Source of the DNA: JADKFD01 sp050250665
GTDB taxonomy: Bacteria; Pseudomonadota; Gammaproteobacteria; Xanthomonadales; SZUA-5
Reading direction: 5' to 3'
NCBI GenBank assembly: GCA_050250665.1
Contig: JBFWOF010000019.1
Coordinates: 1-64,000 of the forward strand
Length of the DNA: 64,000 nt
Below the pieces are notes generated by a model that was not told the origin of the DNA, ran no database searches, and saw nothing but the letters and a program-made list of their open reading frames with translations. Each line of letters starts with the position of its first letter. Within the stretch, counting starts at the first letter, position 1. Made by a program: the position numbers and the translations under genes. Below, piece after piece: positions 50,004-59,567 of this stretch.

Positions 50004-51008
50004 CTATCGATTCAGGCGCTTCAGCAGCCGCGCGCGCAGGCTGCGGGTGGCGTCGGCGTCCATGGTCGCGAGCACGCCGCGCGCGTGCGCGGGGATGTGC
50101 GCGGCGGTGTGCTCATCGGCGTCGAACACATAGTGGTCGAACATCTGCTGCCAGGCCTGACGCTCCACCGCCGGCAGATCGCGCACGATCATCAGTGCCA
50201 GCATCAACGCATTCATCGGCGTGTCCATATAGGCCGGCGATTGCCGCCACCAGTAGTTGAGCAGCACATTGAAGGGCTCCAGCGCCTCCACATGGTGCCA
50301 CCACATGCTCGGTAACAGCAGCGCATCGCCGGCCTCCAGTTCGGCCACCCGGGCATGCTTCAGGGCCTCGGCAAAGCGCGGGAAACGGGTCAGATCGGGT
50401 TCGGAAAAATCGACCAGACTGATGGCCTGCCCCGCGGGCGTGAAGTCCAGCGGACCGACGTAGAGATTGCCGATCTGCGCCGGCGGGAACAGCGTGAAGC
50501 GGCGGCGGCCGGCGACCACGCAGGCGAGGTTGTCGGGCACATCGTGATGGGCGGCGATGCGGCTGCGGTTGCCGATCCAGATGCTGGCCAGCGGATTGCG
50601 ATCGCCGAAATCGAGGTCATTGCCAGCGCGGAATCCGGGCAGACAGCTGTCCACGGTGGTCGAGCCGACATAGATCGCCGGCGACGGATGCTGCTCGGCG
50701 CAGGCGCCGATCTGGTCCAGCACCTGATCCAGGCGCTGCCGCTCGACCCGGAAATTGAAGCCGTTGAATTCGGAGTTGTAGAAGAAACGGCCATCGATGT
50801 CGGCATCGCCGTGCCAGGCCACCACCGGCTCGCCGCGGTAGAAACCCGCCAGATAGCGCATCGCTGCGGCGGCGGATTCGCGCCCGGCGCGCACCGCCGG
50901 CCAATCTCTGACCAGTCCCCGCAGCAGCAGCGGTTCGCTGGAGCGCAGCAGGGAATCGCCAAGCGCGGCGGGATCGTCCAGCTGCAGTTCGCGGATAGCC
51001 TCAGGCAT
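50004..51008 (-). CDS. Cupin/JmjC-like Fe(II)-dependent oxygenase-type protein
   Basis: The protein has 334 residues. A Cupin_8/JmjC-like fold is indicated by the facial triad HxD in AHHDVPDNLACV and the distal histidine in SMWWHHVEAL. The start ELQLDDPAALGDSLLRSSEP and RDWPA are also typical of this group. Such proteins hydroxylate peptides or small molecules with 2-oxoglutarate; in TonB-receptor/halogenase loci their role is unknown. The ATG overlaps the SapC stop by 8 nt and the gene ends 11 nt before halogenase 1, so the genes are co-transcribed. Confidence 0.85.
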   Translation of the reverse strand: MPEAIRELQLDDPAALGDSLLRSSEPLLLRGLVRDWPAVRAGRESAAAAMRYLAGFYRGEPVVAWHGDADIDGRFFYNSEFNGFNFRVERQRLDQVLDQIGACAEQHPSPAIYVGSTTVDSCLPGFRAGNDLDFGDRNPLASIWIGNRSRIAAHHDVPDNLACVVAGRRRFTLFPPAQIGNLYVGPLDFTPAGQAISLVDFSEPDLTRFPRFAEALKHARVAELEAGDALLLPSMWWHHVEALEPFNVLLNYWWRQSPAYMDTPMNALMLALMIVRDLPAVERQAWQQMFDHYVFDADEHTAAHIPAHARGVLATMDADATRSLRARLLKRLNR

Positions 51009-51711
51009 GGGCGGCGTGGAGACGCTGCTGGCGCTCGATCAGTTCGCGGAAATTCGACAGCGAGGCGATGGCCATGTAGATCGGCAGCAGATGACCGCTG
51101 CTTGCCAGCGCTTCCAGCTCGGCGCCTGGCAGCGCCTGCAGTCGTTCTTCGTTGATGGTGTGGAATCCCACGAGGCGGTTCTGCGAGCCGTCGCCCAGTT
51201 CGATGTCGAGCACGAAGGATTCCAGCAGATCCAGTCGCATCAGGGCTTCGACGAAGGCCGGCGTGCTGGCGACGCCCTGATGGAGGGCCAGCAACAGGGA
51301 ATTGATGCGGTCGAGGTACTCGGTGCTGCCGCCATGCGGCAGGAACACCGGCTCGCCCTCGCTGCTGCTGACGCGCGGGCTGTCCATGTCGATGTGGATC
51401 ACGGCTTCGCCGCCACTCTGGCCGATCAGGAAGGGGGCTCTTTCGATCACCATCGGCACATAGCTGGCATCCCAGTGCTCGCCGTCCAGGAACAGATTCT
51501 GGCCCTCGCGGAAACCCAAGAGCGCCAGCGGCTGGAAACTCGCAGCGTCTGCCGACTGCCGGAACACGATCGGGTAATGCGCCTGAATGCTGCGGAACTC
51601 GGCGGGAAAGGTCAGCGCGCACATCAGCCCGTCACCCAGTGCCGCGCTGCGGCCGGTCAGGATGCGCAGCGCCTTGTGGTCGATATTGTTCAGCAGTTGG
51701 TGTCTGGCCAT
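51001..51711 (-). CDS. SapC-family protein
   Basis: The protein has 236 residues. Typical SapC features are FQPLALLGFREGQNLFLDGE, YVPMVIERAPFLI, and the C-terminal LLPIYMAIASLSNFRELIER. SapC-type genes regularly accompany TonB-dependent receptors, cupin-like and halogenase-like genes in Caulobacter and Xanthomonadales loci (recalled); biochemical function is unknown. I chose the ATG at 51711 with AGGAAA upstream; the frame upstream is the antisense of halogenase 2. Confidence 0.85.
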   Translation of the reverse strand: MARHQLLNNIDHKALRILTGRSAALGDGLMCALTFPAEFRSIQAHYPIVFRQSADAASFQPLALLGFREGQNLFLDGEHWDASYVPMVIERAPFLIGQSGGEAVIHIDMDSPRVSSSEGEPVFLPHGGSTEYLDRINSLLLALHQGVASTPAFVEALMRLDLLESFVLDIELGDGSQNRLVGFHTINEERLQALPGAELEALASSGHLLPIYMAIASLSNFRELIERQQRLHAAHA

Positions 51712-51755
51712 GGTTGCGCTGGGTTTCCTGGGGCAATGGATTCGGCGGCGGGTGC

Positions 51756-53309
51756 TCAGTGTCTGGGCAGACCCCGATTGTGGATGTGCGCCAGCAGCTC
51801 GCGATTGCCTGGCAGCGCCGCCAGCATACGTCTGGACAGACTGGCCGCCTCGCGAAAGGCGCGGTCGGCCCGCTCGGGCTGATCCGAGTGCCGCGGTGCC
51901 AGATTGGCATCGGGCCTGAAGCCCATACCGTACAGCACGTACTGGTAGCTGGCCGAGGGGAACATCTCGTCCACCCGATGCAGGTCGTAACGCGAAGGCG
52001 ACTGCTGCCGCCACAGCGCCAGCTGTGCGCGCAAACGCTCAGGCACCGATTCCGGGCGGCAGTTGTCGCGCCAGTAGTCCGAGTCGCTGCGCTGGGTCAG
52101 CACATAGTGCAGCTTCAGAAAATCGATCACCCGACTCCAGCGGTAACTGAAGGCATCGTTGAAGCGCTCTGCGACGATGTCCATGCGCTCGCGCGTGGCC
52201 GGCAACTGGTCGCAGATCATGGCGGCCGACAATTCCACCAGGGCCAGGGCCGAAGCTTCCAGCGGTTCGATGAAGCCCGAGGACAAACCCACCGCCACAC
52301 AGTTGCGGTGCCAGAAGCGCTGTCGGTAGCCGGGCTGGAAGCTCAGCTTGCGCGGGCTGGGACATTCGACCCCGCCGCCATGGGCTGCCACATAGCGGCG
52401 CAACTCGGCTTCGGCGGCTTCGTCGGAGATGTGCGCACTCGAATAGACATGGCCGATGCCACGTCGGGTGGGCAGGCCGATATCCCAGATCCAGCCGCTG
52501 CTCTGGGCGGTGGAGATCGTATGCGAGGCGATCGGACTGTCGGGCTGCGGGTACGGTAGCTGCAGGGCCAGCGCCGAGTCGTTGAACAGCACCTGTTTCT
52601 GATCGATCAGGCCGACGCCGTAATGCTGCCCCAGCAGCAGCGAGCGCAATCCGGTGCAGTCGATGTAGAGATCACCGGCGAGCGCACCATGCTCGCGGGT
52701 CTGCACCGAGGCGATATCGCCGTTCTCGGCGGCATTCACGGCCACCATGTGATCCGGAACGTGTCGTACGCCCAGCTGCTCGACGCAGTGCCTGCGCAGG
52801 AACAGGCCGAACTTGCCGGCGTCGAGGTGGTAGGCGTAGTTGGCGACCGCCGCATACTCCGGCGTCTGTGCCTGCTTGGGGGCCTTGCCGGCGGCGCACA
52901 GATGCGGCTGAAAGCTGACCAGATCGGCAAACGGCACCTGGGCATGATGGCGCAGCCATTCGGCGACCAGATTGGCCTCGCCATAGCCCTGCGGCAACAC
53001 GAAAGGATGGAAGTAGTAGTCATTGGGCTGGCCATTGACCCAGCCGATGAACTGCGAGCCCTGCTTGAAAGCAGCATCGCACTCGCGGAAAAAAGCACTC
53101 TCGGACACGCCGATCCGGCTCAGCGTGTCGCGCATCGTCGGCCAGGTGCCCTCGCCGACCCCGATGGGCGGCACCTCGGGCGATTCCAGCAGGCTCACCT
53201 GCAAACCGCCACCGGCGGCGCGGCCGTGCTCTGCGGCAAGGACGGCAGCGGTCAGCCAGCCGGCAGAACCGCCGCCGACGATGACCACATGGTTGATGGC
53301 AGCACTCAC
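51756..53309 (-). CDS. Flavin-dependent tryptophan-halogenase-like protein 2
   Basis: The protein has 517 residues. FAD motif GGGSAGW, putative catalytic K82 in AAFKQGSQFIGW, and W273-x-W275-x-I277 in GWIWDIG, where the usual IP is IG. The blocks VGLSSGFIEPLEASALALVE and LKLHYVLTQRSDSDYWRDN are shared with halogenase 1. It has only moderate similarity to halogenase 1, so it is not a recent duplicate. It is the first gene after the TonB receptor terminator and probably begins the unit halogenase 2 - sapC - cupin - halogenase 1. Confidence 0.9.
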   Translation of the reverse strand: MSAAINHVVIVGGGSAGWLTAAVLAAEHGRAAGGGLQVSLLESPEVPPIGVGEGTWPTMRDTLSRIGVSESAFFRECDAAFKQGSQFIGWVNGQPNDYYFHPFVLPQGYGEANLVAEWLRHHAQVPFADLVSFQPHLCAAGKAPKQAQTPEYAAVANYAYHLDAGKFGLFLRRHCVEQLGVRHVPDHMVAVNAAENGDIASVQTREHGALAGDLYIDCTGLRSLLLGQHYGVGLIDQKQVLFNDSALALQLPYPQPDSPIASHTISTAQSSGWIWDIGLPTRRGIGHVYSSAHISDEAAEAELRRYVAAHGGGVECPSPRKLSFQPGYRQRFWHRNCVAVGLSSGFIEPLEASALALVELSAAMICDQLPATRERMDIVAERFNDAFSYRWSRVIDFLKLHYVLTQRSDSDYWRDNCRPESVPERLRAQLALWRQQSPSRYDLHRVDEMFPSASYQYVLYGMGFRPDANLAPRHSDQPERADRAFREAASLSRRMLAALPGNRELLAHIHNRGLPRH

Positions 53310-53385
53310 CGTTTTGCTCTCACCCGAGTTTCCAGGCCTGGTCGTTCAGAGTGTAGTTTGTCGCTCCGATCCAGACCGTGACGAC

Positions 53386-53462
53386 CCTGTGGGAGCGGGC
53401 TTTGCCCGCGATCATCCGCGGATAACCGAGCACCGATCGCGGGCAAAGCCCGCTCCCACAGG
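53386..53462. repeat. REP-like hairpin
   Basis: The arms CCTGTGGGAGCGGGCTTTGC and GCAAAGCCCGCTCCCACAGG are perfect inverse copies around a short centre. It is in the same family as 4096-4170. It lies in the promoter region of halogenase 2. Confidence 0.85.
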
Positions 53463-53477
53463 TGTGCGTTGCACAAA

Positions 53478-53501
53478 AGAGAAAGCCGCTGAATCAGCGG
53501 C
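53478..53501 (-). terminator. Intrinsic terminator of the TonB-dependent receptor gene
   Basis: On the minus strand a stem GCCGCTGA/TCAGCGGC with a 1-base loop is followed by TTTCTCTTTT, about 55 nt after the receptor stop codon. It separates receptor transcription from the halogenase unit, implying the latter has its own promoter within 53310-53475. Confidence 0.7.
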
Positions 53502-53556
53502 CTTCTCCGCTGCCTGATTGTTCAATCATGCAGCACTTTCCGCAAAGCTTCCCGGA

Positions 53557-56547
53557 TCAGAACTTGTAGCGGAAGCCAACCATATAGCGAGGGCCGGTCT
53601 GGGTCACGTACAGCACCTGATTCTGGGTGCGGCCGTGCAGGCGCTGAATTTCGTCGGTGAGATTGATGCCCTCGAACTGGAAGGACAATTGATCGCTCCA
53701 TTGGTAGCCGACATTCATGTCCCACTGACCATAAGCTTCGGTGTAGACCGGATTGGGCAGTCCGCTGCCATCGAAACGACCGGCCAGGAACTCGTCACGC
53801 CAGTTGTAGGCCAGGCGCACTGACCAGCCGTATTTCTCGTAGAAGCCCACCAGATTGGCGGAATCGCTGACGCCTTCCAGCGCGAACTGTTCGCCGCGGT
53901 TGTAGTTGTCGTAATCCAGGCTGGAGTCGACCATGGTGTAGTTGGCCGAAACACCGAAGCCGGTTTCGCCGAAGACGTGCTGGATGTTGAATTCCCAGCC
54001 GTCCAGCGAAGCCGAGCGCTGGTTGGCCGGTGTGGTGATGCGGAAGGTGGCGATCGGATCCCCCGGCTGCCCGGCGATGGTGCCGGTGCGGTTGCCATTG
54101 GCATCGTCCGGACCGCGCACAACGCCCGGATCACCGGCGTGATTGTCGAAGATGTAGTTGCGGATGCAGGTGATGTCGGACGTCGCACAGCCATTGGCAA
54201 CCGCTTCCGAGAAGTACACGCCGCCGGCCGGCGTATTCAGGTCAAAGGGCGTAGCCGCGATGGTGGTCACACCGATGTAGTTGTCGATGTTCTTGCGGAA
54301 ATAGCCGAGCGACATGTAGCTGGATTCACCGTAGTACCACTCGAAGGAGACGTCGAAGTTCTCCGACTCGAGCGGTTTCAGTCCCGGGTTGCCCTGGGCG
54401 CCGCTGCCGCCGTCGATACGCGCGAGCTGGTTCAGCGTCTGGCCTCCCTGGATATCACCCCAGCCTGGTCGACCGATGCTTTGGCCGTAGCTGAAGCGCA
54501 GGATGGTGTCGGCCGTGGTCTCGATCGACAGATCCAGATTCGGCAGCGTGTACTGATAGTCGCCCTTGAGCGTGGTGTAGTCGGGATCTCCGAACTGCAC
54601 GGCGAATTCGTTGTTCGACACCCAGAGGATGCCGGTGGCGGTCGGCACCAGTGCCGTCGAGGTGACATCGGTCTTCTCGAAGCGCACGCCGGCATTCAGA
54701 TTCACCGGCATGGCGGTGTCGAAGGTGGTGCTGTACTGCAGATAGGCACTCTTCGATTTCTCTTCCACGCGGCGATCGGTGGTGAACACATCCGAGCGCA
54801 GATAGAGCGACTCGTCGCCGGCCGCTGCCGCTGCCAGCTGCCGCACCGTTTCGAAGTCGAAGGTGAAGAACTGACCGAAGAGATCAGGACTGCCGCCGCC
54901 GTTGATGGCGTCGAAATAGTTGCCCATGTTGTCCAGACGCCAGATGCTGTCCGGGTAGTCGTCTACGCTGGTGGCGCCGCCCCAGGTGTCGCGCTGCACG
55001 TTGGAAAAGGCGGTGCGATTCTTGACCGTAGTGGCGCTGACGCCGAAGTCCAGGCGCGAGGCTTCGGCAAATTCGAAGTGGCCGCGAATCTGGCCCTGGT
55101 CGACTTCAGACTTCATGTAGCTGTTGCGGAAGCTGGAACCGGTCACCAGCATGCCGGCAGGGTCGATGGTGGTCATGCCCGGCGGCAAGGCGACACTCAA
55201 CACCGGAAAATCGCGGGTGAAGTCGACCGAAGTCGTGCCGCGGAAGAAGCCGGCGGTACCGAGAACGGCATTCGAGCCGTAGGGGCTGTCGGCGCCGGTT
55301 TCTGCCTGCGAGCTGTGGACATCGAATTCCAGGCCCAGGCTGTCGCTGACTTCCCACTCGACATTGAAGCCGATCGAGTCGTTTTCGCTCTTGGTGGCGA
55401 ACTCGGCACCGGCCATGGCCAGATCGCTGTTGGCCGGATTGATGGTTTCCGAATAGAAGTTCGGGCCCGCCACCGGACCATCGGTCCAGGAGCTGGCGGA
55501 TGGACCGTAGTTGAACCACACCGACAACTCGTTGCGCTGCTGCTGGATCTTGTTCTGCGAGTAGGTGTAGTCGAGCGTGGTCGTGACCGTATCCGAGGGG
55601 GCGAACTGGAGCGTCAACTGGCCATTGGTGCGTTGGCGCTTCAGACCATTGACGCTGTACAGCAGGTTCTGCGGCACCGAGTAGGTATCGGTGGGATCAG
55701 GCCGATTGATGATGTTCTCCGAGCCCGGCGTACCCGGCTGCGGAATCGTGCCCCAGTTGTTCTCGTCACCGGCGAAGGCGCGCCAGCCGCCCGGCACGGC
55801 AGCCTGGTTGTAGCCGAGGTCGCGCTCCTGATAGCTGCCCGTCAGCGCGATGCCGAAGCGGCCATCCTCACTGGTGTTGCTGAAGATGCCGGAAATCTCG
55901 GGGGTGAAGTCACTGCCCTGCAGCGAATCCGGCAGATTGCCGTTGGAGGTGTCGTGCACGCCCTTGACGCCGACATTGGCACGGAAACCCGGCGCTTCGA
56001 GCGGCTTGGCGGTCTTGATGTTGATGGTCGCGCCGATACCGCCGGTGGGGGTTGCTGCGCGTCCGGTCTTGTAGACCTCGACTTCGGCGATGGCTTCCGA
56101 AGCCAGATTGGCGAAGTCAAAGGCACGCGAGTTGCTGGGGCCGGTTTCGCCGATGCTGGATCCCGGCATCTGACGGCCATTGAGCAGCACCAGATTGAAG
56201 TCGGGGCCAACGCCACGCACCGTGACCCGTGAGCCCTCACCGTTGGAGCGGTCGATCGACACGCCGGTGATGCGCTGCAGCGATTCGGCCAGATTGGTGT
56301 CCGGGAACTTGCCGATGTCCTCGGCGACGATGCCATCGACCACACCGGTCGAGTCGCGCTTGAGGTTCATCGACGAGGTCATGCTGCCGCGAATACCCTT
56401 GACCACGATCTCGTCGAGTTCGGCCGCCTGCTTGGCCTCATCGTTGTCCGCATCGACGTTCTGGGCATGGCCCGATTGACTCGCCAGGGCCAGCAGAAGG
56501 GCGGCAGTCAGCAACCGCTGCTTCGGAAATGGGTGCGTTTGCTTCAT
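53557..56547 (-). CDS. TonB-dependent outer-membrane receptor
   Basis: The protein has 996 residues. A signal peptide (QRLLTAALLLALASQSGHAQ) is followed by a TonB-box-like ELDEIVVKG, a plug domain (VAEDIGKFPDTNLAESLQRI, GVSIDRSNGEGSRVTVRG) and a 22-strand barrel ending GFRYKF with terminal Phe. Size and plug sequence match the carbohydrate-uptake receptors of Xanthomonadales and Caulobacter. I chose the ATG at 56547, preceded by GGAGGGAGAG. A LacI-type palindrome lies 94 nt upstream, matching the sites at the glucosidase and transporter. The substrate is probably a beta-glucan or beta-glucoside by context. Confidence 0.93.
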   Translation of the reverse strand: MKQTHPFPKQRLLTAALLLALASQSGHAQNVDADNDEAKQAAELDEIVVKGIRGSMTSSMNLKRDSTGVVDGIVAEDIGKFPDTNLAESLQRITGVSIDRSNGEGSRVTVRGVGPDFNLVLLNGRQMPGSSIGETGPSNSRAFDFANLASEAIAEVEVYKTGRAATPTGGIGATINIKTAKPLEAPGFRANVGVKGVHDTSNGNLPDSLQGSDFTPEISGIFSNTSEDGRFGIALTGSYQERDLGYNQAAVPGGWRAFAGDENNWGTIPQPGTPGSENIINRPDPTDTYSVPQNLLYSVNGLKRQRTNGQLTLQFAPSDTVTTTLDYTYSQNKIQQQRNELSVWFNYGPSASSWTDGPVAGPNFYSETINPANSDLAMAGAEFATKSENDSIGFNVEWEVSDSLGLEFDVHSSQAETGADSPYGSNAVLGTAGFFRGTTSVDFTRDFPVLSVALPPGMTTIDPAGMLVTGSSFRNSYMKSEVDQGQIRGHFEFAEASRLDFGVSATTVKNRTAFSNVQRDTWGGATSVDDYPDSIWRLDNMGNYFDAINGGGSPDLFGQFFTFDFETVRQLAAAAAGDESLYLRSDVFTTDRRVEEKSKSAYLQYSTTFDTAMPVNLNAGVRFEKTDVTSTALVPTATGILWVSNNEFAVQFGDPDYTTLKGDYQYTLPNLDLSIETTADTILRFSYGQSIGRPGWGDIQGGQTLNQLARIDGGSGAQGNPGLKPLESENFDVSFEWYYGESSYMSLGYFRKNIDNYIGVTTIAATPFDLNTPAGGVYFSEAVANGCATSDITCIRNYIFDNHAGDPGVVRGPDDANGNRTGTIAGQPGDPIATFRITTPANQRSASLDGWEFNIQHVFGETGFGVSANYTMVDSSLDYDNYNRGEQFALEGVSDSANLVGFYEKYGWSVRLAYNWRDEFLAGRFDGSGLPNPVYTEAYGQWDMNVGYQWSDQLSFQFEGINLTDEIQRLHGRTQNQVLYVTQTGPRYMVGFRYKF

Positions 56548-56640
56548 GGACTCTCCCTCCAGGGACATTCACAGACGACGGGTGGACAGACGCGGACGAC
56601 AGCAGGTCCGACGCCAGGTGGGTGGGCATTGCACGATGAA

Positions 56641-56656
56641 TTGACAGCGTTGTCAA
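56641..56656. promoter_or_regulatory. LacI-type operator upstream of the TonB receptor
   Basis: TTGACAGCGTTGTCAA is a near-perfect 16-bp palindrome with the central CG typical of LacI-family operators. The core recurs at 59394-59411, 63632-63645 and 63957-63971, each upstream of a sugar-utilisation gene or of the next gene beyond the window. Confidence 0.7.
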
Positions 56657-56730
56657 TCGTTAATGGACAATTCAGGCTTGCTTTCATGCAGGATCAGGCC
56701 CGGGATCGGATAAACGGTAGCGTTGGCACG

Positions 56731-59310
56731 TCACTGAGCCGCATCGCAGCTGAGCACGAGGTCGTGTTCGGTCGACAGCGCCAGCCCCGAGAAGGACAGC
56801 GACAGCGGGGCGCTGGTGCGCAACTCGGCCAGGCGCTCGATGCGCGACAGATCGGCGCCGGCGCGCTGGAAGCAGGACAAGGGCACCGCCAGACGCGTCC
56901 ATGTGGACAGCGGCAGCTCGGCCAGCGTTGCATCCAGCGACACCGCTCCCGAGCAGGCATCGCCGCAGCCCAGAGACAGGCTGACCGGCGCCTCGGGCTT
57001 GCTGTCCAGTCGCAGGCTGAGCACCAGCATGGCCCCGGCCTGGGCCTCACGACTGAGATCCTGCGGCGCGGCCGCCTGCAGCCAGAAGCGACTTTCGCCA
57101 CCGCTCTTCCATTGCAGGCGGCGGGCATCTTCCTGGGCCTTGTGATCTGCCGCAGCGACCGTCAGATGTTGCGCCAGATCACCACTGGGCAGCGCCGACA
57201 ACGGAGCGCCGTCGGCATTGGCGTCGGCGATCATCATCGTCCAGCCCGGCGCCGCTTTGCCCTGACCAAAATACAGACCCGGTTGCTGATCGAGATTGGC
57301 CAGACCCGATTGCTCGGACAGCAGCTCCAGTTCGGAGCCCTGGGCATAGCTGAGTCCGTAGCCCAATGCGAACTGGGGGTCATAACAGCTCTGGCCTTGA
57401 TTGGGCGGTGTCTGCACCGCCGAACGCGGCCACGAGAAGGACAGCCGTCCGCTGAAATCGTGGGCAATCTCGCCCGCCGGTGTGCGGAACAGCAGGTCGG
57501 CGATGCCGCCGCCTTCCGATCCCGGCAACCAGGCGGCGACGAAGGCATCGGCACTGTTGATCTCGCGATTGACCCACAATGGCCGGCCCGACAGGAACAC
57601 CGCCACCACCGGGATGCCGTCGGCCTTGAGCCGGCGCATCAGGGCCAGATCGTCGGCCTGTCCGGGCTGATAGGCCAGCGCCGGGATGTCACCGATGAAC
57701 TCGGCATAGGGATCCTCACCGAAGACCACAATGCCGACGTCGGGTCGCTCGCTGTAGTCGCCAGCCACTGACAGCTGGCTCCGCCCGCCGCCGGCTGCAA
57801 CCGCAGCCTGGATGCCGTCCCAGATGGATTCGGCATTGGGAAAATCAGCGGGCGTCACGCCGGTGCCCTGCCAGCTCAGCGTCCAACCGCCGGCCTGCTT
57901 GCCGATGTTGTCGGCGCCATTGCCGGCTACCAGGACTCGGCTGTCCGCTGACAGCGGCAGCAGGCCGCCATTGTTCTTCAGCAATACCAGCGACTGGCGC
58001 ACGGCGGACCGGGCCAGCGCCCGGTGTTCGCTGCTGCCCAGCTGTTCGAAGTGACCACCGAGGGCACGTGCCGAGGGAGCGCCAGCATCGAACAGGCCGA
58101 GACGGAACTTGACGCGCAGGATGCGCGAGACCGCATCGTCCAGCCGTTCCATCGGGATCGTCCCGTCGCGCACCTGGGCCAGGGTGTTGTGGTACAGGGC
58201 CTTCCAGGTATCAGGCGCCATGTACATGTCCAGACCCGCCATGAGTGCGGCCGGACAACTCTCGTTGCTGCAGCCACTGACCTCGCCGTGGCCATTCCAG
58301 TCACCGACCACAAATCCGTCAAAACCCAGACGCTCCTTCAACACGCCGGTCAGCAGGCTGCGATTGCCATGCATCTTCTCGCCGTTCCAGCTGGAGAAGG
58401 ACGCCATGACGGTCTGGGTGCCGGCCTTCAGCGCCTCGATGTGTCCGGCGCCGTGGATGTCGCGCAATTCGACTTCGGAGACGCGGGTATCGCCCTTGTC
58501 CTTGCCGCCGTGGGTGCCACCGTCGCCGATGAAGTGCTTGGCCGAGGCCAGCACGTGGCTGGCGTCGAGAAACTCAGGCGAACCGACCTTGCCCTGCAGA
58601 CCCTCGACCACCGCGGTGGCATAGCTGGCGACCAGCGCCGGATCTTCCGAATAGCCTTCATAGGTGCGACCCCAGCGGTCATCACGGGGCACCGTGACCG
58701 TAGGCGCGAAGGTCCACTCGAAGCCGGTGGTGCGCAATTCGATGGCGGTGGCCTGCGCGATCCGGGCCAGCAGCTCCGGATCGTGGGCGGCGCCGAGTCC
58801 GATGTTGTGCGGGAACAGCGTGGCGCCGACCACATTGTTGTGGCCGTGGACGGCATCGATGCCCAGCAGCACCGGGATCGCCTTGCCGCCGCGACTGGTG
58901 TCCATCGAGGCCTGATAGAAGGCGTCGGCCAGCGCCAGCCATTCGGCCGGCGTCGCGTTGTAGCGTCCGCCCGGATCGGAATTGCCGCCGGCCAGCACCG
59001 AGCCCAGCCGGTATTCGAGCAGGTCCGCCGGGGTGACGCTGCCGAGGTCGCCCTGGATGATCTGGCCGACCTTTTCCTCCACCGTCATCGTCTCCAGCAG
59101 CTCGCGAACCTGCGCTTCGATACCGGCATCGTTGGCGATGGGCGAAGTCAGCGCCGGCCAGCGCGAGGGATCGGCGACCGAAGACGTTGCCGTGGTGTCG
59201 GCGAAGGCGGCGCTGCCGAGCGCCAGAGACAGCATCCATGCAAGACCGATGTGCGTCGTGCCGCGGGTATACGGAAACCTGGTCGCAGCGACTGCGATCG
59301 CGCTGTGCAT
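56731..59310 (-). CDS. Exported GH3 beta-glucosidase / exoglucanase with C-terminal carbohydrate-binding-like domain
   Basis: The protein has 859 residues. A signal peptide (WMLSLALGSAAFADT) precedes the GH3 barrel with substrate residues AKHFIGDGGTHGG and the nucleophile D337 in GFVVGDWNGHGE. The GH3-C domain (RQSLVLLKNNGGLLPL, GRPLWVNREINSADAFVAAW) follows, then a beta-sandwich of ~170 residues (LVLSLRLDSKPEAPVSLSLG) like domains in exo-1,3/1,4-glucanases. It releases glucose from the non-reducing end of beta-glucans. LacI-type operator 85-100 nt upstream; glucokinase diverges from it. Confidence 0.93.
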   Translation of the reverse strand: MHSAIAVAATRFPYTRGTTHIGLAWMLSLALGSAAFADTTATSSVADPSRWPALTSPIANDAGIEAQVRELLETMTVEEKVGQIIQGDLGSVTPADLLEYRLGSVLAGGNSDPGGRYNATPAEWLALADAFYQASMDTSRGGKAIPVLLGIDAVHGHNNVVGATLFPHNIGLGAAHDPELLARIAQATAIELRTTGFEWTFAPTVTVPRDDRWGRTYEGYSEDPALVASYATAVVEGLQGKVGSPEFLDASHVLASAKHFIGDGGTHGGKDKGDTRVSEVELRDIHGAGHIEALKAGTQTVMASFSSWNGEKMHGNRSLLTGVLKERLGFDGFVVGDWNGHGEVSGCSNESCPAALMAGLDMYMAPDTWKALYHNTLAQVRDGTIPMERLDDAVSRILRVKFRLGLFDAGAPSARALGGHFEQLGSSEHRALARSAVRQSLVLLKNNGGLLPLSADSRVLVAGNGADNIGKQAGGWTLSWQGTGVTPADFPNAESIWDGIQAAVAAGGGRSQLSVAGDYSERPDVGIVVFGEDPYAEFIGDIPALAYQPGQADDLALMRRLKADGIPVVAVFLSGRPLWVNREINSADAFVAAWLPGSEGGGIADLLFRTPAGEIAHDFSGRLSFSWPRSAVQTPPNQGQSCYDPQFALGYGLSYAQGSELELLSEQSGLANLDQQPGLYFGQGKAAPGWTMMIADANADGAPLSALPSGDLAQHLTVAAADHKAQEDARRLQWKSGGESRFWLQAAAPQDLSREAQAGAMLVLSLRLDSKPEAPVSLSLGCGDACSGAVSLDATLAELPLSTWTRLAVPLSCFQRAGADLSRIERLAELRTSAPLSLSFSGLALSTEHDLVLSCDAAQ

Positions 59311-59393
59311 GAATCTCCCTCCCCGGACATTCGCGACGGATCGGCCACCGCAAGGCGGATGGTCGATCGTTGAGGCGGAATTAATACGCGCTT

Positions 59394-59411
59394 GTTGACA
59401 GCGTTGTCAAC
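59394..59411. promoter_or_regulatory. LacI-type operator between the GH3 and glucokinase genes
   Basis: GTTGACAGCGTTGTCAAC is an 18-bp near-perfect palindrome, 84 nt upstream of the GH3 start and 157 nt upstream of glucokinase. It is the most symmetrical of the four sites in the window and could act on both divergent genes. Confidence 0.72.
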
Positions 59412-59567
59412 GATCGGATTTACTCGGGCCAGTCAATTCACGGCAGGCAGCGGCGGGGTACAGACCGCCTATCCCCGGCATTGCACCCCGATGGCGAGCG
59501 CTCGCTGGCCACTCGGGTGCAGTGTCGTCCTCGGACATCCAGGATTCCCGCACCCGACCATGACACC

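Noticed and set aside
53977..56232. 751-aa plus-strand open frame
   Set aside because: It is antisense to the TonB-dependent receptor, whose domains and signal peptide are clear.
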